Shown here: piece after piece, positions 55,245-63,259 of the stretch
Layout: each line of letters starts with the position of its first letter
Numbering within the stretch: position 1 is the first letter of the stretch
From: Priestia aryabhattai
GTDB lineage: Bacteria; Bacillota; Bacilli; Bacillales; Bacillaceae_H
Length of the DNA: 64,000 nt
NCBI RefSeq assembly: GCF_023715685.1
Contig: NZ_JAMBOQ010000003.1
Location: forward strand, 930,001 to 994,000
Direction of reading: 5' to 3'
Notes under the pieces: model-generated
Told to the model about the DNA's origin: nothing
Seen by the model: the letters and a program-made list of their open reading frames with translations, nothing else
Database searches by the model: none
Translations under genes and position numbers: made by a program

Positions 55245-55282
55245 TTATTCTAAAGGAATCACTCTTTTTATGTCGAAAATTA
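55245..55282 (+). repeat. promoter-region repeat, copy 1
   Basis: TTATTCTAAAGG ... TTTATGT.GAAA lies 24 bases before a start codon and is repeated at 55987-56022 in the same position before another small gene. It may hold a shared promoter or operator. Confidence 0.45.
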
Positions 55283-55305
55283 GTAAGTATTAAGGAGGGT
55301 TTTAG

Positions 55306-55620
55306 ATGCCTAAAGATTTAGTGAAAGAACTGTTAGATAAAGGCTTTAAAGTAGTGGACTTAAAATGTGTGGGCACTATAAATATCATTTCAGCAAAGGA
55401 ACTGTATTTAGAAGAAATAAGTACTGACACCATAGTTGACATGTTATCGCTAGATGAAGACAGCGTTAAGTTTTCTCTTGATGAAGAACTTCCTTATTTT
55501 GAGGCAAGCACTAAACCATTAGCTGGATATATCAATTCAGAAAGCGAGCTGTCCATAATGGAGGATGCGATTATTGACTACAAAGTGTATGTTAAAGAAG
55601 CAATTCTTCAGTCTAAGTAG
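55306..55620 (+). CDS. hypothetical acidic protein (104 aa)
   Basis: Strong RBS AAGGAGGG. MPKDLVKELLDKGFKVVDLK is followed by a low-complexity acidic middle (LSLDEDSVKFSLDEELPYF). It is soluble. No family is recognised. It shares a 38-bp promoter-region repeat with the gene at 56043. Confidence 0.6.
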   Translation: MPKDLVKELLDKGFKVVDLKCVGTINIISAKELYLEEISTDTIVDMLSLDEDSVKFSLDEELPYFEASTKPLAGYINSESELSIMEDAIIDYKVYVKEAILQSK

Positions 55621-55630
55621 TTATCAAAAG

Positions 55631-55652
55631 AGCAGTTTACATTTGTAAACTG
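55631..55652. repeat. perfect 22-bp palindrome
   Basis: GCAGTTTACA-TT-TGTAAACTGC, 10 bases after a stop codon. It could be a weak terminator or an operator. Confidence 0.6.
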
Positions 55653-55731
55653 CGAAAGATAATTGACTGCTTTTAATTGAATACGATATGGAGCTCAAAT
55701 GTAAAAACTTCAAAATACTTGCGGCTAATCT

Positions 55732-55995
55732 CCCAAGCTTGAATATACTAATACTAGCAATCTAAAAGCAGTTGCCTTAATAGCCCCTCTAATTCAAGAA
55801 ACTTTTCAATGGGTAGCATTTGGCATATATGGTTTTACAGTACTTTATCTCATCTCCATGCGTGAAGTAGCCTTCAGAAAGACATATGGCTCTTTGGTAG
55901 TTTGGATGCGAACTGTATGGAATTTTAGCTTTATTGCTAGTGCGTTTGGGGCAGTCACTATGTTCGTAGGTAACACTCACTGGACTTTATTCTAA
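55732..55995 (+). pseudogene. C-terminal fragment of a membrane protein
   Basis: An open frame without a start reads SNLKAVALIAPLIQE, TFQWVAFGIYGFTVLYLIS, and NFSFIASAFGAVTMFVG, giving three membrane spans and a stop. The parent family is not known to me. Confidence 0.45.
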
Positions 55996-56022
55996 AGGGA
56001 TTGCCTGTTTATGTTGAAAGTG
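55987..56022 (+). repeat. promoter-region repeat, copy 2
   Basis: TTATTCTAAAGG then TTTATGTTGAAA, as at 55245. It overlaps the end of the membrane-protein fragment. Confidence 0.45.
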
Positions 56023-56042
56023 AAAATAAAGGAGGAATACAT

Positions 56043-56249
56043 ATGAATCCATACAAACAATTTCAATTAAATAAAGAAGTAGAAGAGATGGCTAAACAAC
56101 GAATTGAAATCCATAAAAAGCGAATAAAACTATCTGAAGAGTTAGAAAACGACTGGTATAATAAAGAACTCCAAGATAAAATCATTGAATTAGAGGAAGA
56201 AAGCCAAAAACTTAAGAAAAAAATTGAAGCTTTACAGGCTAACTTTTAA
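56043..56249 (+). CDS. small coiled-coil protein (68 aa)
   Basis: ATG 56043 with AAAGGAGG upstream. The product is one long heptad-rich helix (MNPYKQFQLNKEVEEMAKQR, then EELENDWYNKELQDKIIELE). It is similar in build to the gene at 53654. The function is unknown. Confidence 0.6.
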   Translation: MNPYKQFQLNKEVEEMAKQRIEIHKKRIKLSEELENDWYNKELQDKIIELEEESQKLKKKIEALQANF

Positions 56250-56430
56250 GCATCCTTTTACAGAGCTTTTTGGATTAAAGTAGTTTGAAAAACCATCTGA
56301 TTTTATGGGAGCTAGACGTGTGAATATAAGCAAACTACGCTTTATTACTTCACCTCGAGAATCTTTCTATGAATTCCTAACATCACTTATTTTTCTAGTG
56401 TGTCCAAAAAAATGAAGAGGCAAGAAGAAG

Positions 56431-56783
56431 TTATTTCCTTGCCTCGTAAGCTTTTACCTCCTTGTAAAATGTCGCCTTTTTCATTCCTGCTTGATTCATA
56501 AATGATAAAGCAGTCATTTTTCTAGACGTCCATTCTTTATACAGCCTACCTTACTCGTTGGGAGAAGTAACGATAGAGCAACCAAGGTGGTTCCCTTTAG
56601 ATTTAGTAACATTTATGCCTTCTCGCTGAAGCTTTAAAATGGTTGTTCTCTCTTGTTTCGCCCTAGATGATCAATTGGTTTAATGTACAGTGTGTCGCCA
56701 TCTCTCATTGCTTTAAGCATATTTTGAAACCCATCGCGTTCTATTTCCTTTCCACGAGCCTTATCTATCGATAATATATTGTA
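56431..56783 (-). pseudogene. serine recombinase (resolvase) remnant with several breaks
   Basis: The minus strand reads SIDKARGKEIERDGFQNML and LYIKPIDHLGRNKRE, the resolvase catalytic domain after its active Ser. After frame breaks and stops come KLQREGINVTKSKGNHLG and the C-terminal HTH MTALSFMNQAGMKKATFYK. The N-terminal part with the Ser is missing. It is probably a relic of a transposon or plasmid resolvase. Confidence 0.75.
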
Positions 56784-57126
56784 CCCTCAATGAATCAATG
56801 TAACAGAAACGCCAAAATATATTGCTGTTACAAATAATAATGTTCTATATTTTTGTAATAAGTTTATTAATTATCTAACTAATTTGTTTCATCTGTGCAA
56901 ACACAAAAGGTGAAACAAGACGGAATTGGAGGAACAAAAATACAGTATAAAGGTCGTATAGACGAATTGATGAATATTTTGGAAAATGAGAAGAGAAACT
57001 AGATTGCTCAAATAGATACTTAAAAAAGATCCTCAAGGGCTTTTCCATTCATATGGTAGAAGCAAAATGAGAGGCAGGAAAAAGAAATAGAATGAGAATA
57101 AAATAACATTTGAAAGGTGAATTCTG
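56784..57126. other. gene-free stretch
   Basis: It holds a hairpin GTTTCATCTGTG / CACAAAAGGTGAAAC at about 56886-56916 and a short frame ending ...RIDELMNILENEKRN at about 56998, which has GGAGG nearby but a poor start. Nothing else is supported. Confidence 0.35.
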
Positions 57127-57315
57127 TTGAAAGAACGAGAACTTCAAGAAGTAACTCAACATCTAGATAAGTTATTTAAAGATTTAATAAACGAGGATAT
57201 TACAGAAGAGGAATTTAACGATTTGTCTGATGAGCTTTATAAAAGACAAACCAGACTTAGATATGAGATCGAGATTGAAAATGGGGTACATTACAGAGAA
57301 TATTTCAAACTATAA
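57127..57315 (+). CDS. hypothetical helical protein (62 aa)
   Basis: Start TTG 57127 after AAAGGTGAATTC. The product is charged helix (MKERELQEVTQHLDKLFKDL, then EEEFNDLSDELYKRQ). It ends 30 bases before the old-yellow-enzyme gene and may be co-transcribed with it. The family is unknown. Confidence 0.5.
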   Translation: MKERELQEVTQHLDKLFKDLINEDITEEEFNDLSDELYKRQTRLRYEIEIENGVHYREYFKL

Positions 57316-57345
57316 AAATCGCTAAAAAAGAAAGGAGTTTTAACA

Positions 57346-58488
57346 ATGACGGATACAAAACTTTTATTTGAAAATATGACATTAGGCAATATAACACTAG
57401 ATAACAGGATAGGGGTTGCCCCGATGGCACGCACAAGTGCAACTTTTGAAGGGGTGGCAACCAATCAGATGGTATCATACTACACATCATTTGCTCGTGG
57501 AGGATTTGGATTGATTATTACCGAAGCAATTTATACTGATGATAAATATAGTCAAGGATATTTTAATAATCCAGGTCTTGTTGATGAGGAACAAGCACAA
57601 GCATGGAAGAAAGTGGTGGAATCTGTCCATCAAGAAGGGGCTAAAATATTTGCACAAATAATGCATGCGGGAGCCCTTTCACAAGGGAATCGTTTTGTCC
57701 AAGAAACAATCGGTCCTTCTGTTGTTCAGCCAAAAGGGGAGAAAATGGAACTTTATGAAGGGGAAGGCCTGTATGGGGCTCCAAGAGAAGCAACAAAAGA
57801 AGAAATCAAGGAAGTGATAAAAGGGTTTGTTAATACGGCTAAACGTGCAAAAACTGCTGGTTTTGATGGAGTTGAAATTCATGGAGCCAATGGCTACCTC
57901 CTTGACCAATTTCTTACTGATTATACCAATAAACGCACAGATGAATACGGTGGTTCTACTGAAAACCGAGTGCGGTTATTGGTTGAAGTTTCTAAAGCAG
58001 TTCGGGAGGCTGTTGGAGAGCACTTTACTATTGGTATGCGGATTTCCCAAGGAAAGGTAAATGATTATAATCACAAGTGGGCAGGGAAAGAAAAAGATGC
58101 TGAAATCATCTTTGGTCAGTTAGGGCGCGCAGGTCTTGACTTTATCCATGTTACGGAGTACGAAGCATGGAAACCGGCATTTCAAAAAGTTGACGCCACC
58201 TTTGTAACTAATTCAGCCTTGGATAACGGAGGATTATCGCTTGCGGCTCTTGCCAAAAAGTATGGGAAAGTTTATGTGATAGCCAACGGACATTTAGAAG
58301 ACCCTGCCAAGGCGGGAGAAATCGTTGGAAAAGGGGAAGCAGATATAATTACCTTAGGTAAAGGAGCCCTTGCTAACCATGATTGGGTCAATAAAGTCAA
58401 AAATGGGGAACCATTAGCAAAGTTTGATGAAGAAAAAGTGCTAAGGCCAGATGCTAAAGTTAAGGATTTTGAATTTAAATCTGTCTAA
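57346..58488 (+). CDS. old yellow enzyme family NADH:flavin oxidoreductase (YqiG-like)
   Basis: 380 residues, FMN TIM-barrel: LDNRIGVAPMARTSA at the N-terminus, FAQIMHAGALSQG, GVEIHGANGYLLDQFLTDYTNKR (HGANGYL active region), DEYGGSTENRVRL and the C-terminal phosphate loop IITLGKGALANHDW. It reduces activated C=C bonds. Size and motifs match B. subtilis YqiG more than YqjM/NamA. The RBS is AAAGGAG, and a terminator follows. Confidence 0.85.
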   Translation: MTDTKLLFENMTLGNITLDNRIGVAPMARTSATFEGVATNQMVSYYTSFARGGFGLIITEAIYTDDKYSQGYFNNPGLVDEEQAQAWKKVVESVHQEGAKIFAQIMHAGALSQGNRFVQETIGPSVVQPKGEKMELYEGEGLYGAPREATKEEIKEVIKGFVNTAKRAKTAGFDGVEIHGANGYLLDQFLTDYTNKRTDEYGGSTENRVRLLVEVSKAVREAVGEHFTIGMRISQGKVNDYNHKWAGKEKDAEIIFGQLGRAGLDFIHVTEYEAWKPAFQKVDATFVTNSALDNGGLSLAALAKKYGKVYVIANGHLEDPAKAGEIVGKGEADIITLGKGALANHDWVNKVKNGEPLAKFDEEKVLRPDAKVKDFEFKSV

Positions 58489-58521
58489 TCTAACAAGACA
58501 AGTATTTTAACTTAAATAAAC

Positions 58522-58556
58522 AGAAAAAACTCCATGGTTAGGAGTTTTTTCTTTGT
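58522..58556 (+). terminator. rho-independent terminator
   Basis: AGAAAAAACTCC and GGAGTTTTTTCT form a stem, the same type as in the composite repeats. Confidence 0.8.
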
Positions 58557-58634
58557 ATACAGATTATAAATGTGAATAATTATCAATATTTCGTTTAAAC
58601 ATTTGTTTTCCTACTGTATAAGATATACAGCTTT

Positions 58635-58662
58635 AGTTACCATAATGAAAATTATCGGCAGT
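58635..58662 (-). repeat. dif-like site 9
   Basis: Minus strand: arm ACTGCCGATAA, spacer TTTTCA, XerD-like arm TTATGGTAACT. TGTATAAGATATACA lies next to the XerD-like arm at 58615-58629. It is the left boundary of the DUF3231 array. Confidence 0.65.
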
Positions 58663-58670
58663 ATCATGCT

Positions 58671-58702
58671 AAAAAGCCCCTTTATCAAGGGCTTTTTCAG
58701 TT
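58671..58702. terminator. hairpin terminator
   Basis: AAAAAGCCC and GGGCTTTTT form a stem between the dif-like site and the 3' end of the first DUF3231 gene. Confidence 0.7.
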
Positions 58703-58770
58703 TATAAATCACATTTTTCTGAATGGTCATCAAATAACGGATTTTGGGATCATTGTTTGCTTTTAGTAAG

Positions 58771-59772
58771 TTATGTTCCCTTTAATTCCTTTCTATTTGG
58801 TGCTTGAGGCGGTTGCTCTAACCATTGTCGTTCTACCATAATATTGAATCCCTTTTCAGCATAAATTAATATTTCTCCGATCAATTTACTATAGTAAGTA
58901 GCTAAATCCAACCTCATAGATAGAGACAAAGCATGTCCAATAAGTGTGACATCAATAGAATTTAAAAAATGAAAAAGTGCAACAATTAGCTTATCGGAAA
59001 AAGGAGAAACGGTTGAATTCGTCACTTCCATGCTAACAGGAACAGTACCGAGAAGGTCTTCTTTTTTTAAAAGATCATTAAAGAAATTAATCTGTTTTTC
59101 TGATATTTCCATCCCATTTCTTATATAATTTTTGATTTCTTTATCCTTAACCACTTGTAATAAACCTATACAGAGTAAAACAGAAAAATAGTTACGCTCA
59201 ATATTAAAGAACATTTCAGTAAGCTCGATAGCATTCAAAGGTCTTTTTTTCCCTACAGCTGCTACTATATAAGATTGTTTTTTTACGTATTCGACCTTTT
59301 CAGGATAGGTAATCATGGGAGGTCTATCATAAATGCCTTTAGATAACATTAAAGTAGTGGATTCTGCATAGAGCTCCGTAGCTTGATTTAAAGCATTTGT
59401 GAAAAAAGCCAGAACATCTGATCGAGCAACAGTCGAAGTCACAAACCCCAAGTTAGCCATTCCCATACGGCTCATTGAGTAGACAAAGCTCAGAGCAAAA
59501 AGGTCATAAAAAAGGGGACGAGCCGATAATTTAATATCCTCTTCCGTAAATCCATCTGGTAAAGGGATGTTCTCCTTAGAAAAAATATCTTTAATTTGTG
59601 TTATATGTGTTTGAGAGATATGTAAAGATTTTTGCAAAATAGGCTTTATTTCATTATCTTTTAGATGGTGAAGAAAATAGTTTAACAAGCAAACAGACAT
59701 GGTTTCTTGAATATAAACTCCCCATAAACCGCCAATTTCTGGACTGGATAATCTTACATTATGCTTAACCAT
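58771..59772 (-). CDS. DUF3231-family protein 1
   Basis: 333 residues made of two similar all-helical halves: residues 1-165 (LSSPEIGGLWGVYIQETMS ... PLPDGFTEEDI ... LSKGIYDRPPMI) and 175-333 (KRPLNAIELTEMFFNI ... FSDKLIVALFHFL ... EQPPQAPNRKE). DUF3231 has no established function and is common in P. megaterium and relatives. It sits alone between dif-like sites 9 and 10. The RBS (CAGGAGGCATCG) is good. Confidence 0.85.
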   Translation of the reverse strand: MVKHNVRLSSPEIGGLWGVYIQETMSVCLLNYFLHHLKDNEIKPILQKSLHISQTHITQIKDIFSKENIPLPDGFTEEDIKLSARPLFYDLFALSFVYSMSRMGMANLGFVTSTVARSDVLAFFTNALNQATELYAESTTLMLSKGIYDRPPMITYPEKVEYVKKQSYIVAAVGKKRPLNAIELTEMFFNIERNYFSVLLCIGLLQVVKDKEIKNYIRNGMEISEKQINFFNDLLKKEDLLGTVPVSMEVTNSTVSPFSDKLIVALFHFLNSIDVTLIGHALSLSMRLDLATYYSKLIGEILIYAEKGFNIMVERQWLEQPPQAPNRKELKGT

Positions 59773-59873
59773 CGATGCCTCCTGATTATATGTCTTTATC
59801 TTAAGTATTTGATTTATCCACCTAAATTATTCCTTTTTTATCTCTCGAAAAAAAGAAGCTCATGTCCAATTAT

Positions 59874-59901
59874 TGTTAACATAATGGAGTTCACCGGAAG
59901 T
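59874..59901 (-). repeat. dif-like site 10
   Basis: Minus strand: arm ACTTCCGGTGA, spacer ACTCCA, XerD-like arm TTATGTTAACA. There is no TGTATA companion. The first arm is the closest of all to the ACTTCC start of the B. subtilis dif as I recall it. Confidence 0.6.
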
Positions 59902-60049
59902 TATAAATTCCAAAATAAACTCATTTCAATGTATAAAACGATTAAAAAACCCTAAGTAAGAGTAAACATATTGCTAAAAAGCATAAAAAGAGCAGTTTTC
60001 TGCAAATGATATAGTGACAACCTAAAATATCAATTGGAGGAAACTGCCC

Positions 60050-61066
60050 ATGATGGAACATCACACCAAACTCACTTCAGCTGAAATAGCCTGTACGTGG
60101 ACTGGCTATATGAATGATAGTATGTCCAAATGTGTACTCGGTTATTTCTTAAAACATATCGAAGATAAAGAAATTAAATCGATTGTTCAAATGGCTTATG
60201 ATTTTTCAGCTACTCATGTAGAAAAACTTCATGTTTTATTTCAAGAGGAAAAAATTTCTCTACCAATAGGGTTTACAGATGAACATGATGTGAATAGGGA
60301 TGCTGGCCGTCTCTACACAGATACATTTATCCTTACATATATCAATCACATGGCAAAAGTAGGAATGCTAGCATTTAGTGGATTTCTTTCAATGAGTGCT
60401 CGAAAAGATATACGGTTATATTTTAAAAAAGGACTTGAAGAAGCCTCTAATTTATACGATAAAAGTTCAGATATAGCTCTTTCAAAAGGACTATTCGTTC
60501 GTGCTCCTTATATTGCTTATCCTACCCAAACAGATACGGTAGACAGTAAAAGTTATCTCAGTGGATTTTCTGTTTTTAGTAAAGAACGCCCCTTGAATGC
60601 AATAGAAATATCACATTTATATATGAATATCCAAACGAATATCATAGGCAGTAAGCTATCCCTTGGCTTTGCTCAGACATCTCAACGAGAAAAGATTCAA
60701 AAATGGATGTTAAGAGGGGCCGAAATTTCAGAAAAGCATGTACAGATTTTTGCACAAGCACTTCTCGATAATCATATTCAGCCCCCGGTTCCACATGATA
60801 TTGCTATTAGTGACTTAACTACACCCGTCTTTTCTGATCGACTAGCGATGTTTCAAATGGCTTTATTAAGTGCAGCAGGAACGGGTAACTATGCAACCGC
60901 AGCAGCTGCAAGTCAACGAAGTGATCTCGTTGTCAATTATGAAAGGCTATCTCTTGAAATCGGACAATATGCAAAAGATGGGGCTGATATCATGATCCAT
61001 CATAAATGGCTTGAGCAACCACCTGGAACAAAAGACAAAGAACAACTGGCTAAGAAGAAAGAATAA
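60050..61066 (+). CDS. DUF3231-family protein 2
   Basis: 338 residues with the same two-half layout: LTSAEIACTWTGYMNDSMS, SLPIGFTDEHDVNRDAGRLY, LSKGLFVRAPYI, then ERPLNAIEISHLYMN, RGAEISEKHVQIF, VFSDRLAMFQMALL, HHKWLEQPPG. There is no signal peptide or membrane span. The RBS is TTGGAGGAAA. It is the only gene between sites 10 and 11 and runs opposite to DUF3231 protein 1. Confidence 0.85.
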   Translation: MMEHHTKLTSAEIACTWTGYMNDSMSKCVLGYFLKHIEDKEIKSIVQMAYDFSATHVEKLHVLFQEEKISLPIGFTDEHDVNRDAGRLYTDTFILTYINHMAKVGMLAFSGFLSMSARKDIRLYFKKGLEEASNLYDKSSDIALSKGLFVRAPYIAYPTQTDTVDSKSYLSGFSVFSKERPLNAIEISHLYMNIQTNIIGSKLSLGFAQTSQREKIQKWMLRGAEISEKHVQIFAQALLDNHIQPPVPHDIAISDLTTPVFSDRLAMFQMALLSAAGTGNYATAAAASQRSDLVVNYERLSLEIGQYAKDGADIMIHHKWLEQPPGTKDKEQLAKKKE

Positions 61067-61079
61067 TCTTGTATATTTA

Positions 61080-61200
61080 GAACAAACTACACAAGACGCT
61101 GTGATAGAGTCATTTACGACTACAATTCAACGAATAGGAGAAGACCATCTCTTTTGACTAGGAAGAGAGGGTCTTTTTCTGTTTCTACACTGTATATGAT
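61080..61200 (+). repeat. composite intergenic repeat D
   Basis: AACAAACTACACAAGACG, then a terminator stem (GAAGACC-TCTC / GAGAGG-GTCTTT, about 61140-61178), then TGTATATGATATACA (61190-61204), leading into dif-like site 11. Confidence 0.65.
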
Positions 61201-61210
61201 ATACAAAGTT

Positions 61211-61238
61211 ATTTACCATAATGAATTTTATCGGAAAT
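61211..61238 (-). repeat. dif-like site 11
   Basis: Minus strand: arm ATTTCCGATAA, spacer AATTCA, XerD-like arm TTATGGTAAAT. Confidence 0.7.
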
Positions 61239-61294
61239 AAAACAAAAAAGGCCTCAAATAAATATGAAGCCTTTACATTTGTATACAGAAAAGC

Positions 61295-61843
61295 TTAATC
61301 CTTTAAAACATGATGTTTTACTAAACTTCGATAATAGCCATAAATAATAAAATACGCTATTAAATAACTGATAAAAGTACCTAGAATATTCCATCCATTG
61401 AAATATTCTACTTTTCCTAAGACTAAACCGATGCCTTCAAAACTTGTAGTAAAGAGAGCAAAACAAAGTAAAAGGATAATCGTATTAATCTTCTTTTTTA
61501 TCTTAAAATAAATTAAAAAAGAAGATAAGACAGGATAGAAACCAATATTTAAAGGGAGTGCTGATAAACTTAGATCTCTAAAAGTCGGTTTGAATTGCCA
61601 AAAGTAATTACTTCCCCAATCATTTAGTATAAAAGCTACTGTCATTCCTATTGGTACAATTAAAAGAACGATTATAGGTTCTTTCTTGTATAATATGAAA
61701 CCAAAAATCCAAGGTACAATAAATCCCATAATAATATTTACTAATATTTTCTTTCTTCTCCTCTCACTAAGATAATCTTTTAACAGGATTGTCCAAAACT
61801 TAAGAAAATAGTATGGACTAGTATTATATACCTTGCCCAACAT
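61295..61843 (-). CDS. CBO0543-like membrane protein, N-terminus possibly replaced
   Basis: Up to 182 residues with five hydrophobic spans; the reliable part starts near ILVNIIMGFIVPWIFGF. The first 20 residues (MLGKVYNTSPYYFLKFW...) are encoded by the repeat that also occurs at 5.4 kb, so they are probably not original. No RBS fits ATG 61843, while GAGAGGAG lies at about 61765. The true start is unclear and the gene may be 5'-truncated. It lies between sites 11 and 12. Confidence 0.6.
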   Translation of the reverse strand: MLGKVYNTSPYYFLKFWTILLKDYLSERRRKKILVNIIMGFIVPWIFGFILYKKEPIIVLLIVPIGMTVAFILNDWGSNYFWQFKPTFRDLSLSALPLNIGFYPVLSSFLIYFKIKKKINTIILLLCFALFTTSFEGIGLVLGKVEYFNGWNILGTFISYLIAYFIIYGYYRSLVKHHVLKD

Positions 61844-61975
61844 GAATATTTTCTTATATAGTGAGGAAACTACACAAGATGAGTAGGTTCATCAATAAAA
61901 ACATAGTGTGCACTAGAAGAAACCACTGCTAGTTCCCAGTGATTTCTTCTTTTTTTAACTGTATATCGTATACAT
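61778..61975 (+). repeat. composite intergenic repeat E
   Basis: The first 100 bases match repeat A (TTTTAACAGG, GTCCAAAACTTAAG, AATAGTATGGACTAGTATTAT). Then come GAGGAAACTACACAAGATG, a stem AGAAGAAACCACTG / CAGTGATTTCTTCT (about 61916-61952), and TGTATATCGTATACA (61962-61976), leading to dif-like site 12. Confidence 0.7.
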
Positions 61976-61979
61976 GTTT

Positions 61980-62007
61980 AGTTAACATAATGGATTTTGT
62001 CGAAAAT
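61980..62007 (-). repeat. dif-like site 12
   Basis: Minus strand: arm ATTTTCGACAA, spacer AATCCA, XerD-like arm TTATGTTAACT. Confidence 0.7.
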
Positions 62008-62087
62008 TACATGCTAAAAGCTTTTTTTATGAAGAAAGAATTCATATCTATTAATGAATTGGGAAATCTTATCCAAGAGGTGATAAT

Positions 62088-63092
62088 TTGGATAAGAATA
62101 AATTAAAGCTTACATCTTCCGAAATAGGAACACTATGGGGAGAGTATGTAAACGGAACGATGATAGATATAGTAAATAGATATATGTTCTCTATTATTGA
62201 AGATGAGTCAATAAAGGCCATTTTTGAAGATGCTATCAAGACCTTCGCAAAACAAAAAAAACAAATTGTAGCTTTTATAGAAAACGAAGGGTTTCCAGTC
62301 CCAATTGGATTTACTGAGTCTGATCTTAATAAAGGTACCAAGAGGTTGTTCACGGACATATTCTGCTTAAATTATTTACATATCATGACGTTACATGGCT
62401 TGCTAGGACATATAACCTCATTGGGTGTTTCTGTCAGAGAAGACTTACGCCACTTCTACGATTCATGTGATAATGATGCAAAAAGGATGTATCATCAAAC
62501 GATTGAATTATTACTTGAAAAAGGGGATTTTCAGAGGGACCCTTATTTTTATCCTGCTACAAATCCTGAATATATTTCTAGCCAGGATTTTACGGATGGT
62601 TTTTTCGGAAAAGGCAGACGTTTAACGGCAATAGAAATCATAAGTATTTCTTTCAACCTTAAAAAAAGTATTATGGCTAAAACCCTTTCTATTGGATTTA
62701 GTCAGGTCTCTCAAACAAAAGAAGTAAGGAAATTTTTAGAGGATTCGGAGAAAACAGCTGATGATCAAATACAATCCTTTTCAAAAATCATGCACGCAGA
62801 TAATTTACCAATTCCTAAATCGTGGGAGACAGAAGTAACAATTTCAACAGACTCTCCTTTTTCTGATAAATTAATGATGTATCATATTGGTTTCTTATTC
62901 CAAACTTCACAAGCGTATCATGGAACAGGTTTAGCATCAGCCATGCGAACAGATCTTGTAGCTACTTATGAAAGGATTATTCTAAAGAATTTAATGGTAA
63001 CAAAAAAATGGTTTGATATTATGGTGAAAAATAAATGGGTAGAACAGCCACCACTTGCTCCTAACAGAAAAGAGATTGCAAAAGAAAAATGA
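62088..63092 (+). CDS. DUF3231-family protein 3
   Basis: 334 residues from TTG 62088 (AAGAGGTGATAAT upstream). Same two-half helical design: LTSSEIGTLWGEYVNGTMI, PVPIGFTESDLNKGTKRLF, then RRLTAIEIISISFNL, PFSDKLMMYHIGFLF, NKWVEQPPLAPNRKE. It has diverged well from proteins 1 and 2. It is the only gene between sites 12 and 13. Confidence 0.85.
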   Translation: MDKNKLKLTSSEIGTLWGEYVNGTMIDIVNRYMFSIIEDESIKAIFEDAIKTFAKQKKQIVAFIENEGFPVPIGFTESDLNKGTKRLFTDIFCLNYLHIMTLHGLLGHITSLGVSVREDLRHFYDSCDNDAKRMYHQTIELLLEKGDFQRDPYFYPATNPEYISSQDFTDGFFGKGRRLTAIEIISISFNLKKSIMAKTLSIGFSQVSQTKEVRKFLEDSEKTADDQIQSFSKIMHADNLPIPKSWETEVTISTDSPFSDKLMMYHIGFLFQTSQAYHGTGLASAMRTDLVATYERIILKNLMVTKKWFDIMVKNKWVEQPPLAPNRKEIAKEK

Positions 63093-63104
63093 GTGAATCC
63101 TTAT

Positions 63105-63228
63105 ATATTGAGTAAACTACTCAAGAAGCTGTAAGGTTTCAATCCTTTAATCAAATAAATGTAGCAGAAAAAACAACTGGTCGGACTCAGTTGTTTTTTC
63201 TCTTTTTAGACTGTATACGCTATACATA
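63105..63228 (+). repeat. composite intergenic repeat F
   Basis: TTGAGTAAACTACTCAA palindrome, terminator stem (AGAAAAAACAACTG / CAGTTGTTTTTTCT, about 63163-63202) and TGTATACGCTATACA (about 63212-63226), leading into dif-like site 13. This is the most complete copy of the design. Confidence 0.75.
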
Positions 63229-63231
63229 TTT

Positions 63232-63259
63232 AGTTAACATAATCACTCTTTCCAATTTT
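63232..63259 (-). repeat. dif-like site 13
   Basis: Minus strand: arm AAAATTGGAAA, spacer GAGTGA, XerD-like arm TTATGTTAACT. Spacer identical to site 4. Confidence 0.65.
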
